A model generated the notes under the pieces. That model was not told the origin of the DNA. It saw only the letters and a program-made list of their open reading frames with translations, and ran no database searches. DNA of 64,000 nucleotides from positions 1 through 64,000 of the forward strand of contig NZ_JNIK01000001.1 of assembly GCF_000701365.1 (NCBI RefSeq). The letters are read 5' to 3'. A program made the position numbers and the translations under genes. Below, one piece after another: positions 9,067-17,779 of the stretch. The stretch is from Blastococcus sp. URHD0036 (GTDB lineage Bacteria; Actinomycetota; Actinomycetes; Mycobacteriales; Geodermatophilaceae). The stretch's first letter is position 1. Each line of letters opens with the position of its first letter.

Positions 9067-10193
9067 CGGGCGCCCCGGTCATCGTGGCCGCCCGCCGCAC
9101 CCCGATCGGGACCGCGGGCCACGCCCTCGCCGGCTGCACAGCGGCCGACCTCGCCGCCGCGGTGATCGCCGACCTGGCCGGGAGCCTCGGCGACGTCCCC
9201 CTCCGCGAGGTCGTGCTCGGCAACTGCATGGGCCCCGGAGGCGACGTCGCCCGCGTCGCCGCTCTGCAGGCCGGCCTGCCGGTGACCGTGCCGGGGCTGA
9301 CCGTCGACCGGCAGTGCGGCAGTGGCCTCGCGGCGATCGTGCTCGCGGTCGCCCAGCTGCGGGCGGGGGAGACCGGCGCCGTGCTCGCCGGCGGGGTGGA
9401 GTCCGCCTCGACCGCGCCCTGGCGGATGTGGCCGCCGCGCGGCGACGCCGCGCCGGTGCGCTACGAGCGGGCCCCGTTCGCCCCCGCCGACGTCGGCGAC
9501 CCCGACATGGGGCCGGCCGCCGAGCTGGTCGCCCGCGAGGCCGGGATCGACCGCGTGGCGCAGGACGCCTACGCCGCCCGCTCCCACGCCCGCGCGGTCG
9601 CCACCCAGCAGGCCGGGGGGTTCGCCGCCGAGCTCGTCCCCGTCGCCGGACTCGACGCCGACGAGCGCCCCCGCGCCACCCTCACCGTGGAGCGGCTGGG
9701 CCGCCTGCGCAGTGCCTTCGAACCCGGTGGCGCGGTGACCGTCGGCAACTCGTGCGGGATCAACGACGGCGCCGCGGCAGTCACCGTCGTCGACGCCGGC
9801 ACGCACCGCGAGCTCGGCGTCCCCGGACTGCGCGTCCTCGCCACGGCCACCGCGGGCGTCGACCCCCGCCGCCCCGGGCTGGGGATCGTCGCCGCGGCGC
9901 GGCAGGCCCTCGACCGCGCCGGGCTCGGGCTCGACGACGTCGACGTGGTCGAGTTCAACGAGGCCTTCGCCGGCCAGGTGCTCGCCTGCTGCGCCGAGCT
10001 GGAGCTGGACCCGGAGCGGGTGTGCCGCGAGGGTGGGGCGCTGGCGCTCGGCCACCCGTGGGGAGCCTCGGGTGCCGTGCTCGCCGTCCGGCTGTTCAGT
10101 CAGCTGGTCCGCGGCGGCGCCGGCCGCACGGGGTTGGCCGCCATCGCCGTCGGCGGTGGCCAGGGCGTGGCGATGGTCGTCGAGACCTGCTGA
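9063..10193 (+). CDS. Thiolase-family protein lacking the second catalytic cysteine
   Basis: The 376-residue protein has the thiolase fold with nucleophile Cys85 in DRQCGSGLAA, the NEAF motif (VEFNEAFAGQ) and His331 in GGALALGHPWGASG. The C-terminal motif, normally C-x-GGG, reads AIAVGGGQG, so Ala362 replaces the cysteine that acts as acid/base in thiolysis and condensation. It is otherwise full length, so reduced or altered activity is inferred. GTG 9063 overlaps the ligase stop, indicating translational coupling. Confidence 0.88.
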   Translation: MTGAPVIVAARRTPIGTAGHALAGCTAADLAAAVIADLAGSLGDVPLREVVLGNCMGPGGDVARVAALQAGLPVTVPGLTVDRQCGSGLAAIVLAVAQLRAGETGAVLAGGVESASTAPWRMWPPRGDAAPVRYERAPFAPADVGDPDMGPAAELVAREAGIDRVAQDAYAARSHARAVATQQAGGFAAELVPVAGLDADERPRATLTVERLGRLRSAFEPGGAVTVGNSCGINDGAAAVTVVDAGTHRELGVPGLRVLATATAGVDPRRPGLGIVAAARQALDRAGLGLDDVDVVEFNEAFAGQVLACCAELELDPERVCREGGALALGHPWGASGAVLAVRLFSQLVRGGAGRTGLAAIAVGGGQGVAMVVETC

Positions 10194-10206
10194 GGGGGAG
10201 CGCACG

Positions 10207-10617
10207 ATGGCGGAGGGACCGTTCTTCCACGGCACCAAGGGCGAGTTCCGCGCCGGGGACGAGCTCGTGCCCGGCCACGGCTCGAACTTCCAGGCCGGCC
10301 GGGTGTCGAACAACGTCTACTTCACGTCGCTGGTGAGCACGGCCGCCTGGGGCGCGCAGCTGGCGTCCGCGCTGGCCGGCCGGGCGGACCGGGGCCGCAT
10401 CTACGTCGTGGAACCGCTGGGCGAGTTCGAGGACGACCCCAACGTGACCGACAAGAAGTTCCCCGGCAACCCCACGCGGTCCTACCGGACCCGGTCCCCG
10501 CTGCGGGTCATGGGCGAGCTCGAGGAGTGGGAGCCCCATCCACCGGAGGCGCTGCAGGCGATGCTCGACGGCCTGGAGCGGCTGCGCGAGCAGGGCCTGG
10601 ACGTCATCGAGGACTGA
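10207..10617 (+). CDS. arr: Rifampin ADP-ribosyltransferase (Arr)
   Basis: Arr inactivates rifamycins by transferring ADP-ribose from NAD+ to the antibiotic. The 136-residue protein carries the family landmarks in order: FFHGTKGEF (His8), SNNVYFTSL (Tyr38), GRIYVVEPLGEFEDDPNVTD (Asp76/77) and FPGNPTRSYRTRSPLRV. A strong GAGGGGGAG precedes ATG 10207. It sits 13 bases after the thiolase stop on the same strand, so it is probably expressed with the ligase and thiolase. Its stop codon and that of the convergent MOSC gene lie together in the palindrome TGAGCGCGCTCA (10615-10626). Confidence 0.95.
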   Translation: MAEGPFFHGTKGEFRAGDELVPGHGSNFQAGRVSNNVYFTSLVSTAAWGAQLASALAGRADRGRIYVVEPLGEFEDDPNVTDKKFPGNPTRSYRTRSPLRVMGELEEWEPHPPEALQAMLDGLERLREQGLDVIED

Positions 10618-10623
10618 GCGCGC

Positions 10624-11151
10624 TCAGACCTGGCGCGGCACCGGCCGGTCGGCTCCGGTCGGCGCCCCGAGCCGGGCGGCCTCGTCGTCGTCCACCAGGC
10701 GGACGACGGCACCCTCGGCGATCGGCGCGCCGACGAACACGGCGGCGTTGACCCCGCCGCGGTAGGCCATCGACTTGATCAGCCGCGTGCCGGTGAGCCG
10801 CTCCAGGTGCGTGCAGGGCGGGCAGCGCTTCATCCCGAACAGCAGGGCGTCGCCGACGGCGAACCAGCGGCCCACCAGCTGCGGGAGGGCGATGCCCCGC
10901 GTGACGAGGTTGCGGCGGGTGTCCCCGGGCGTGAGCGCGCTCCGGGTCCCGGCGGCGACCGCGGCGACGTCGTCGGCGTCGATCAGCGTGAGCTGCTTCT
11001 CCAGGTCCGGGTACTCGGCCCAGGTGCCCCCGCCGAGGGCGTAGCGGTCGCCCTCCAGCCCGGCTCCGGCGACCAGCTGCCCGTCGGTCAGCCGGCGCAT
11101 GGGCTGCGCGGCCGCCGACGTCGTCCAGATCTCCAGCAGCGTCCCGGTCAC
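10624..11151 (-). CDS. MOSC domain protein
   Basis: MOSC domains bind molybdenum cofactor or transfer sulfur in cofactor maturation and in molybdoenzyme-based reductases. The 175-residue protein has the fold's GLEGDRYALGGG segment, the LTLIDADDV strand, PGDTRRNLVTRGIAL and the cysteine-bearing CPPCTHLERLTG. GTG 11151 overlaps the ecfT stop by four bases, so it is the last gene of the biotin transporter operon. This placement does not explain its role; a sulfite-oxidase-type molybdoenzyme is encoded at 50.6 kb. Confidence 0.85.
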   Translation of the reverse strand: MTGTLLEIWTTSAAAQPMRRLTDGQLVAGAGLEGDRYALGGGTWAEYPDLEKQLTLIDADDVAAVAAGTRSALTPGDTRRNLVTRGIALPQLVGRWFAVGDALLFGMKRCPPCTHLERLTGTRLIKSMAYRGGVNAAVFVGAPIAEGAVVRLVDDDEAARLGAPTGADRPVPRQV

Positions 11152-11792
11152 GACGTCGATGCTCCGGCACGGCGGCGGGGCGGTGTCACGGGGGCGTCGG
11201 CGCCGCGGGCGTCCAGGGCCTCGCCGAGGGTGGTCGCCAGCCGCAGCACCTGGATCAGCAGCGGCACGAGGATGCCCCAGCGCATCCGGGCCGCCCCGCG
11301 CGCGGCCTGCGCCTCGCGGATCCGGTGCGCCCGCTCGGCGATCAGGGGGATGAACCGCAGCGTCATGGCGATGACCAGCCCCACCCGCGCCGGCCGGACG
11401 CCGAACACCGCCAGCGGCCGGGCCAGCCACTCCACGACCGCGACCAGCTCGGTCACCCGGGTCGACGACGTCACCACCGCGGCGGCCACCACCAGAGCGA
11501 GCAGCCGCAGGGTCGTCACCGCCCCGGTGCGCCAGTCGGTGAACACGCCGTGGAAGAGCAGCAGCAGGACCAGCCATGGCCAGACCGGCCTCACCTGCGC
11601 CCACAGCGACCGGGCCGGCAGCCGGGCGACGAGCAGGCCGACGGCGACGACGACGACCAGCGCCGCGCCCACGACCTCCGGCCGGTCGACGACGAAGAGC
11701 GCCACTGCCAGCGCCGCGAGCAGCCCCAGCTTCAGGCCGGCCGGCGCGCGGTGCACGGGGCTGGCGAGCGGCACGTACAGGGAGACCGTCAC
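11148..11792 (-). CDS. ecfT: ECF transporter T component (BioN-like)
   Basis: This is the membrane scaffold that couples the ATPase to the biotin-binding S component. The 214-residue protein has a paired hydrophobic N-terminal block, a central VTSSTRVTELVAVVEWLARPL amphipathic helix and the ATPase-coupling motif RIREAQAARGA, the usual A-R-G signature. GTG 11792 overlaps the ecfA stop as GTGA, and its own stop overlaps the MOSC start. Confidence 0.9.
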   Translation of the reverse strand: MTVSLYVPLASPVHRAPAGLKLGLLAALAVALFVVDRPEVVGAALVVVVAVGLLVARLPARSLWAQVRPVWPWLVLLLLFHGVFTDWRTGAVTTLRLLALVVAAAVVTSSTRVTELVAVVEWLARPLAVFGVRPARVGLVIAMTLRFIPLIAERAHRIREAQAARGAARMRWGILVPLLIQVLRLATTLGEALDARGADAPVTPPRRRAGASTS

Positions 11793-12523
11793 GACATGCG
11801 CTCCGTGTACCAGCGGACGGTCTCCGCGGGCGCGCCGTCGGCGACCACCCGGCCGTCCTCGAAGACCAGCACGCGGTCGAAGCCGGCCAGCAGGTCGAGG
11901 TGGTGGGTGACGACGACGACGTCCTGCTCCAGCTCGTCGATGACGCGGGCGACGCGGCGGACGTTCGCGAGGTCCAGCAGCGTCGTCGGCTCGTCGAACA
12001 CCACCCGCCGGGGCTGCATGACGAGGACCCCGGCGATGGCCAGCAGCTGCTTCTGCCCGCCGCTGAGCAGGTGCGCGGGGTGGTCGCGGTGCCCGGCCAG
12101 GCCGTAGCGGACCAGCACCTCCTCGACCTGCCGCGCGCGCTCCTCGGCCGGGATCCCGAGGTTGGTGAGCCCGAACTCGGCGTCCTCGGCGACGGTGGGC
12201 AGCACGATCTGCGCGTCGGGGTCCTGGAACACGAAGCCGACCCGGCGGCGGACCTCCCGCAGCTGGGATCGGGTGTCCAGCCCGTCGATCCGGACGGTGC
12301 CGGCGGTCGGGACGACGAGGCCGTTGAGCAGCCGGGCGAACGTGCTCTTGCCCGAGCCGTTGGCGCCCACCACGCCCACGCGGGACTCGGCCAGGGTCAG
12401 GGTGAGGTCGCGCAGGACCGGCCGCTCGCCGTACTCGTGGGAGACGCCGGTGAGCTCGATCGCCGTCCGCTGGACGTCCGCGGCGGCCGGAGTGTCCGAG
12501 GCCGCGCGCCGTCCCCACCGCAC
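11789..12523 (-). CDS. ecfA: ECF transporter ATPase (BioM-like)
   Basis: The 244-residue ABC ATPase energises biotin uptake. It has Walker A GANGSGKST, the Q-loop VFQDPDAQIVLPTV, which is characteristic of ECF ATPases, signature LLSGGQKQLLAIA, Walker B RRVVFDEPTTLLD and the H-loop VVVTHHLDLL. Only one ATPase is encoded, as in BioMNY systems. It begins 3 bases after the bioY stop. Confidence 0.92.
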   Translation of the reverse strand: MRWGRRAASDTPAAADVQRTAIELTGVSHEYGERPVLRDLTLTLAESRVGVVGANGSGKSTFARLLNGLVVPTAGTVRIDGLDTRSQLREVRRRVGFVFQDPDAQIVLPTVAEDAEFGLTNLGIPAEERARQVEEVLVRYGLAGHRDHPAHLLSGGQKQLLAIAGVLVMQPRRVVFDEPTTLLDLANVRRVARVIDELEQDVVVVTHHLDLLAGFDRVLVFEDGRVVADGAPAETVRWYTERMS

Positions 12524-12526
12524 GGG

Positions 12527-13093
12527 TCAGCCCGCCGCCGGCCGCCGGCGGGGCAGCTCGATCACCGGGTAGGCCTTGGCCACCGCGACGGCCACGACCG
12601 ACGCCACCACGGCCTTGACGATGTCGCCGGGGATGAACGACACCGCCGACGACGCGGCGGCGGTGAGCGAGGCGTCGGTGTAGACGGTCACGAACGGGAT
12701 GCCGATGGCGTAGATGACGGCGACCCCGCCCACCAGGTTGGCCACCATCGCCCAGGCGAGGTTGAACCGCCGCCAGGTGAGCTGGGTCAGCACGCCGATG
12801 ACGAAGGCGGCGATCGGCCAGCTGTACAGGTAGCCGGCCGACGGGCCGGCGAAGACGGCCAGCCCACCGCGGCCACCCGACAGCGCCGGGACGCCGACGG
12901 CGACGACGACGAGGAACGTCAGGACCGCCAGGGCGCCGCGACGGGCGCCGAGGACGGAGCCGGCCAGCATCACGCCGAGCGTCTGCGCGGTGATCGGCAC
13001 GGTGGAGCCGAGCGGGTAGACGGCCGGGAGCAGTCCCAGGACCGCGATGATCGCGGCGAAGAGGGCGATGTAGGCCAGGTCCCGGCTCTTCAC
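12527..13093 (-). CDS. bioY: Biotin transporter S component BioY
   Basis: BioY binds biotin in the membrane. The 188-residue protein has about six membrane helices and the family motifs: PLGSTVPITAQTLGVMLAG, VGVPALSGGRGGLAVFAGPSAGYL and the C-terminal FIPGDIVKAVVASVVA. It is the first gene of bioY-ecfA-ecfT-MOSC. GTG 13093 has CACGAGGAG upstream. I see no recognisable BirA or BioQ site before it, only the hairpin at 13143-13165. Confidence 0.95.
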   Translation of the reverse strand: MKSRDLAYIALFAAIIAVLGLLPAVYPLGSTVPITAQTLGVMLAGSVLGARRGALAVLTFLVVVAVGVPALSGGRGGLAVFAGPSAGYLYSWPIAAFVIGVLTQLTWRRFNLAWAMVANLVGGVAVIYAIGIPFVTVYTDASLTAAASSAVSFIPGDIVKAVVASVVAVAVAKAYPVIELPRRRPAAG

Positions 13094-13550
13094 GTACGGC
13101 TCCTCGTGCAGATCTGTGGCCGTCCCGTCGACGGCCGGATCCCCCGCGGGAAGCTACCCCGCGGGCATCCGGAGGCCTCCGCCGGGACGCCGTCCGTCGG
13201 TCGCCCACGGTGACGCTCGCCTCACCAGCGGATACCGATCTCGGTTTGCCGGGCCCTCCGGACCTCGTGTTGTCTGGAGATCCGAGCCTCTCGGCGAAGG
13301 CGGAACAGGCATGGCAACCGGGTGGTGGGCGTCGCTGTGGGGGCGGGGGCGCACCACGGGAGACGACGGGTCGTCGCAGCGGCGCCCGCCGGACCAGGCA
13401 CCCGCCGTCCCCGTCCCGAGCCCGCGCGCCCCTGCGCCGCCCGTCGTCGACGAGGTCCGGACGGCCGGCCCGCCCGGCCCCGGGTCACCCCCCGACCCGG
13501 AGCGCAGCACCGCGCTGCGTCCCGCACCACGAACGACAGGAGCACTCCCC
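13094..13550. other. Divergent intergenic region between bioY and the roadblock gene
   Basis: It contains the bioY leader and the promoter of the roadblock gene. From ATG 13311 the frame is open into the roadblock gene and would add an 80-residue proline-rich, tryptophan-containing N-terminus; I regard this as less likely than the start at 13551. Confidence 0.5.
13143..13165 (-). promoter_or_regulatory. Hairpin in the bioY leader
   Basis: Two copies of CCCGCGGG, 7 bases apart, lie 50-72 bases upstream of bioY and can pair as a stem. They could act in the leader RNA or as an operator; no known biotin-regulator site matches. Confidence 0.3.
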
Positions 13551-13919
13551 GTGGCACAACTCGACAACGTCATCGCCGACCTGCTCTCGATCGAGGGCGC
13601 CAGCGGCGCCGCCATCGTCGACATCGAGAGCGGCATGGCCCTCGCGGCCGGCGGCACCCCCGGCTTCGACCTGAACGTGGCGGCCGCCGGCAACTCGAAC
13701 GTCGTGCGCGCCAAGCTGCGCACCATCTCCGACCTGGAGCTCAAGGACGAGGTCGAGGACATCCTGATCACCCTGCAGGGGCAGTACCACCTCATCAACG
13801 TGCTCAAGGGCCAGGGCAACGCCGGCCTGTTCATCTACCTCGTGCTCAACCGCGTCACCGCGAACCTGGCGCTGGCCCGGCACAAGCTGCGGTCCATCGC
13901 GGGGGCCGTGAACGTCTGA
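13551..13919 (+). CDS. Roadblock/LC7 domain protein
   Basis: The 122-residue protein is a single roadblock fold: VIADLLSIEGASGAAIVDIESGMALA, then FDLNVAAAGNSNVVRAKL and the C-terminal GLFIYLVLNRVTANLALARHKLRSIA. In actinobacteria such proteins regulate small GTPases or pair with conservon histidine kinases, but here no partner gene is adjacent, so it is an orphan. GTG 13551 follows ACAGGAGC at a good distance. A longer form starting at 13311 is possible. Confidence 0.85.
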   Translation: MAQLDNVIADLLSIEGASGAAIVDIESGMALAAGGTPGFDLNVAAAGNSNVVRAKLRTISDLELKDEVEDILITLQGQYHLINVLKGQGNAGLFIYLVLNRVTANLALARHKLRSIAGAVNV

Positions 13920-13928
13920 CCCGCCTGC

Positions 13929-13964
13929 GCGGCGTCGCCCGGCCGGGGGGGCGGGCGACGCCGC
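13929..13964 (+). terminator. Hairpin after the roadblock gene
   Basis: GCGGCGTCGCCCG pairs perfectly with CGGGCGACGCCGC around a 10-base G-rich loop, 9 bases after the stop codon. Confidence 0.75.
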
Positions 13965-14054
13965 GGATCCGCACCGGCCGGACGGGGGACGGCGGTGCGG
14001 GCGGTCGCGTCGGGGACGGGGGGACCCGGCGCGGCCGGCCCTCAGGCGGCGGCG

Positions 14055-14106
14055 GCCGCTGTGCGACTCACGCGGCTGCCGCCGCTGTGTGACTCACGCG
14101 GCTGCC
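14055..14106. repeat. 26-base tandem duplication at the 3' end of the ABC ATPase gene
   Basis: GCCGCTGTG(C/T)GACTCACGCG followed by GCTGCC occurs twice head to tail with one mismatch. Each copy contains a TGA in the minus strand, so the duplication doubles the stop codon of the ATPase gene. Confidence 0.85.
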
Positions 14107-15614
14107 GCCGCCAGGATCGAGTCGCGGACGGCGTCCAGGGAACGGTCGTGCGTCTCGATCCAGCGGGTCACCCGGCCTCCGGACACGATGCCGACGCGGT
14201 CGCAGCACTCGGCGAGCTCGTCGGGGTCCACCGAGACCACGACCACCGAGGTGCCGTGCGCGGTCGCCTCGGCCAGCAGCTCGCGGACCTGCTGCCGGGC
14301 CCGGACGTCGAGGCCCCGGGTGGGCTCGTGCACGACGACGACGTCCTCCGCCGAGGCCATCCAGCGCGCGAGCGCGAGCTTGTGCTGGTCGCCGCCGGAC
14401 AGCGCGCCGAACACGGTGCGGATGCTCAGCGTCTTCACGTCCAGGCTGTGCACCGTCTTGATCACGCCTCGCAGTTGGGCGATCTCGGTGCGCAGGTCGG
14501 TCAGCGCGCCCCACGGCTCGTCGGTGAGCGTCCGGGCGATGGTCTCGCCCGGGTCGACCCCGTAGGCGTCCTCGTCGGGGCTGTAGGCCGGCAGCCGCAG
14601 GACGGGCGCGGGCTGCGGTGAGGGCGTGGACTGCGGCTCGCCGTGGAGGACCACCTGGTCGGTGATGGCCGGCATCTCGCCGGACAGCGCCCCGGCCAGC
14701 TCACGGACGCCGGAGGAGCGGTGCCCGGTGAGCCCGATGATCTCGCCGCGGCGCAGGTCGAGGTCCACGCCGTCGACGTACCCGGGGACCCGCAGGTTGC
14801 GGATCTGCAGCACGACCTCGCCGTCGGCGGGGTCCGGACGGGTGGGGGCCTGGCTCTGGGCAGCCCGTTCGGGCCGAGGCTCGACGCGCGGGGCCGGCAC
14901 CGGTGCCGCGCCCCCCACCGTCGCGGCGGCCAGGCGGTCCGGGTCCAGGGACGCACTGGGGGCGTCGAGGGCGATGCGGCCCTCCCGCAGGACGAGCACC
15001 CGGTCGACCAGCTCGAGCATCTCGGGCAGCCGGTGGCTGATGTAGAGGACGCCGCGGCCCTGGCGGCGCAGGCGGTCGGCGACGGCGTGCAGCCCGGCCA
15101 CCTCGTCGGGCAGCAGCGCGGCCGACACCTCGTCGAGCACGACCAGCCGGGTGTCCTCGGCCAGCATGCGGGCCACCTCGACCAGCCCGTGGACGAAGTG
15201 CGGGAGCTCGCCGACGAGCACGTCGGGACTCAGGTCGAGCGCGACCTCGGTCAGGAGCACCTGGGCCTGCCGGCGCAGCTCCGCCTGCGGACGCCGCGCC
15301 GCGTCGGTGCCCCGGAAGACGGCCTGCGCGACGGTCAGCTGGGGGTCGATCCGGATGAGCTGCTCGACGGCCCCCACGCCCAGGAGCCGGGCGTCCTCGG
15401 CCGACAGCGGCGCGTAGCCGTGCCCCTGGAGGGTCATCCGGCCGGAGTCGGGCGCGGTGATCCCGGCGACGATGTCGCCGAGCGTCGACTTCCCCGCGCC
15501 GTTGGTGCCGACCAGGCCGACGATCTCGCCCTCGTCGACGGTGAACGAGACGTCCCGCAGCACCCGGCGTGCCCCGAAGGACCTGGTCAGCCCCTCGACC
15601 TGCAGCAGCGCCAT
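14094..15614 (-). CDS. Orphan sugar-type double ABC ATPase with degenerate motifs
   Basis: The 506-residue protein has the two-domain plan of monosaccharide importer ATPases (RbsA/XylG type). Domain 1 has a good Walker A (GTNGAGKST, residues 36-44) but a degenerate signature (LPHFVHGLVEVAR). Domain 2 has a lost P-loop (GHRSSGVREL), as in the whole family, and an intact signature LSGGDQHKLALARW, but Walker B reads VVVVHEPTRGLD with His where Asp is expected. No permease or binding-protein gene is adjacent, so its partners, if any, are elsewhere. Confidence 0.85.
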   Translation of the reverse strand: MALLQVEGLTRSFGARRVLRDVSFTVDEGEIVGLVGTNGAGKSTLGDIVAGITAPDSGRMTLQGHGYAPLSAEDARLLGVGAVEQLIRIDPQLTVAQAVFRGTDAARRPQAELRRQAQVLLTEVALDLSPDVLVGELPHFVHGLVEVARMLAEDTRLVVLDEVSAALLPDEVAGLHAVADRLRRQGRGVLYISHRLPEMLELVDRVLVLREGRIALDAPSASLDPDRLAAATVGGAAPVPAPRVEPRPERAAQSQAPTRPDPADGEVVLQIRNLRVPGYVDGVDLDLRRGEIIGLTGHRSSGVRELAGALSGEMPAITDQVVLHGEPQSTPSPQPAPVLRLPAYSPDEDAYGVDPGETIARTLTDEPWGALTDLRTEIAQLRGVIKTVHSLDVKTLSIRTVFGALSGGDQHKLALARWMASAEDVVVVHEPTRGLDVRARQQVRELLAEATAHGTSVVVVSVDPDELAECCDRVGIVSGGRVTRWIETHDRSLDAVRDSILAAAAA

Positions 15615-15758
15615 GGAGTGGTGGGCCTCCCCGGGACAGGTTCCGGCGCGAGCCGGTCGACCGATGGTGGAGCGTCCCCCGTGACGCCTCGATACCCAGC
15701 GGATTCTATCTGCGCGGCCCGAGGGCGCCCCTCGACCGGCGAGTCGCGGGCCGCCGCG

Positions 15759-17336
15759 TCAGCCGGCCGTCAGCCAGACCGCGGTGTCGACCGGCACGGT
15801 GCCGGCGGAGACCTCGCCGGAGGCCAGCAGGACCTCGCCCTCGGGCAGCGGCACGGCCGCGCCCGAGAGGTTGACCAGGCACACCAGGCCCGGACGGCGG
15901 AAGGCCAGGACGCCCTCGGGGGCGGGCAGCCACTCGACGCCGCCACCTCCCGGCAGGGTCCGCCGCAGCGCCAGTGCACGTCGGTACAGCGACAGCATCG
16001 AAGCGTCGTCCGCGGCCTGGGCCTCGACGGTCAGCGGCGCCCAGCCCTCGGGCATCGGCAGCCAGGTGTCCGGCCGCGCGGAGAAGCCGTACGAGGGCGC
16101 GGCGCCCGACCACGGCACGGGGATCCGGCAGGCGTCGCGCCCCCGCTCGGTGTGCCTGGACCGCTCCCAGATCGGGTCCTGCAGCGCCTCGTCGGGCAGG
16201 TCGACGTCGGGCATGCCCAGCTCGTCGCCGTTGTAGAGGTAGGCCACCCCGGGCAGGGCGAGCTGCAGCAGAGCCGCTGCCCGAGCCCGGCGGGTGCCGT
16301 CGGCGTTACCGTCGCTGTAACGAGTGACGTGCCGCGGGCGGTCGTGGTTGGAGAGCACCCAGCACGCCGGCGCCGGGGTCCCCTGCACGGTGGCCAGCGA
16401 GTGGTCGATCGCCGTCCGCAGCGCGCCGGCGTCCCACTCCGCCGTCAGCAGCTTGAAGTTGAACGCCAGCTGCAGCTCGTCGGGGCGCAGGTACTGGGCG
16501 AGCCGGTCGTCGTCGGAGACCCACACCTCGCCGACGGCCATCCGGTCGGGGTAGCCGTCGAGCACCCGGCGGATCCGGCGGTGCACCTCGTGCACCGAGT
16601 CGTGGTCGAAGCGGTGGTCGCCGGGCCCGTGGTCGGCGAGCAGGCCGGTGTCCTCCATCGGGACCATGTCCGGCAGACCCTCGGGCTTGGCCATCCCGTG
16701 GGCGACGTCGATGCGGAAGCCGTCGACCCCCCGGTGCAGCCAGAAGTGCATGGTCTCCTCGAGGTCGGCGAGCACCTCGGGGTTGGTGAAGTCCAGGTCG
16801 GGCTGCTCCGGCGCGAACAGGTGCAGGTACCACTGGCCGTCGGGCACGCGGGACCAGGCCGGTCCGCCGAACACCGAGGGCCAGTTGTTCGGCGGCTCGA
16901 CGCCGTCGGGGCCGCGGCCGTCGCGGAAGAGGTAGCGCGCCCGCTCGGCCGAACCGGGGGCGGCCGCCAGTGCCGCCTCGAACCACTCGTGGGCGTGCGA
17001 GCTGTGGTTGGGCACCAGGTCGACGGTGACCCGGAGCCCCGCGGCGTGGGCCTCGGCCAGCAGGGCGTCGAACTCGGCGAGGTCGCCGAAGACCGGTTCG
17101 ACGTCGCGCGGATCGGCGACGTCGTACCCGTGGTCGGCCATGGGCGAGGGGTAGAACGGCGTGATCCACAGGGCGTCGACGCCGAGGTCGACCAGGTGGG
17201 GCAGCCGCGACCGGATGCCGGCCAGGTCACCGACGCCGTCGCCGTTCCCGTCGGCGAAGCTGCGGATGTAGACCTGGTAGAAGACCGCGTCGCGCCACCA
17301 GTCGGGCCCGGTCGCGCGGAAGGGGGCCGGGGTCAT
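15759..17336 (-). CDS. aglA: GH13 alpha-glucosidase
   Basis: The 525-residue enzyme is a cytosolic GH13 alpha-glucosidase acting on alpha-1,4 or alpha-1,6 glucosides. The conserved regions appear in order: VDLVPNHSSHAHEWF, the nucleophile in GVDGFRIDVAHGMAKP, the acid/base in MAVGEVWV and the transition-state Asp in WVLSNHDRPRHVTRY. The N-terminal WWRDAVFYQVYIRSFADGNGDGVGD is typical of oligo-1,6-glucosidases. Immediately downstream of glbO, as Rv2471 neighbours Rv2470 in M. tuberculosis. Confidence 0.93.
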   Translation of the reverse strand: MTPAPFRATGPDWWRDAVFYQVYIRSFADGNGDGVGDLAGIRSRLPHLVDLGVDALWITPFYPSPMADHGYDVADPRDVEPVFGDLAEFDALLAEAHAAGLRVTVDLVPNHSSHAHEWFEAALAAAPGSAERARYLFRDGRGPDGVEPPNNWPSVFGGPAWSRVPDGQWYLHLFAPEQPDLDFTNPEVLADLEETMHFWLHRGVDGFRIDVAHGMAKPEGLPDMVPMEDTGLLADHGPGDHRFDHDSVHEVHRRIRRVLDGYPDRMAVGEVWVSDDDRLAQYLRPDELQLAFNFKLLTAEWDAGALRTAIDHSLATVQGTPAPACWVLSNHDRPRHVTRYSDGNADGTRRARAAALLQLALPGVAYLYNGDELGMPDVDLPDEALQDPIWERSRHTERGRDACRIPVPWSGAAPSYGFSARPDTWLPMPEGWAPLTVEAQAADDASMLSLYRRALALRRTLPGGGGVEWLPAPEGVLAFRRPGLVCLVNLSGAAVPLPEGEVLLASGEVSAGTVPVDTAVWLTAG

Positions 17337-17346
17337 CGGGCTCCGC

Positions 17347-17775
17347 TCAGGAGAGATCGCCAGGGGCGTCGTCGGGCCAACGGTTCTGCATGCTGCGCGC
17401 CGCCATCTCCAGGTAGCCCCAGAGGGTGGCGTTCTGGGCGGGGGTCAGCTCGAGTGAGTCCACGGCGTCGCGCATGTTCGACAGCCACGCGTCGCGCTCG
17501 GCCGGCCCGATCGCGAACGGCGCGTGCCGCATCCGCAGCCTCGGGTGGCCGCGCTCCTGGGAGTAGGTGGTGGGCCCGCCCCAGTACTGCTCGAGGAACA
17601 TCCGCAGCCGGGTCTCGGCGCCCTCCCAGTCGTCCTGGGGGTACAGCGGCGCGAGGACGGGGTCGGTGCGGACGCCGGCGTAGAACCGCGACACCAGCCG
17701 GTCGAAGGTCGGCGCTCCGCCCACCTCGTCGTAGAAGGCGCGCGCCGAGGGCAGGGTGGGACTCGGCTCGCTCAC
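17347..17775 (-). CDS. glbO: Group II truncated haemoglobin (GlbO)
   Basis: The 142-residue globin has the group II pattern: [22 protein letters not shown] with the helix-B tyrosine, [25 protein letters not shown], the proximal His in [12 protein letters not shown] and the helix-G tryptophan in [11 protein letters not shown]. GlbO binds O2 with high affinity and is linked to oxidative or nitrosative defence. It starts 4 bases after the MFS stop and its stop is 10 bases before aglA, making one operon. Confidence 0.94.
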   Translation of the reverse strand: MSEPSPTLPSARAFYDEVGGAPTFDRLVSRFYAGVRTDPVLAPLYPQDDWEGAETRLRMFLEQYWGGPTTYSQERGHPRLRMRHAPFAIGPAERDAWLSNMRDAVDSLELTPAQNATLWGYLEMAARSMQNRWPDDAPGDLS

Positions 17776-17779
17776 GGTG

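Noticed and set aside
13311-13550. An 80-residue N-terminal extension of the roadblock protein
   Set aside because: The segment is proline-rich and low complexity, and GTG 13551 has a better ribosome site and the usual family start; kept only as an alternative.
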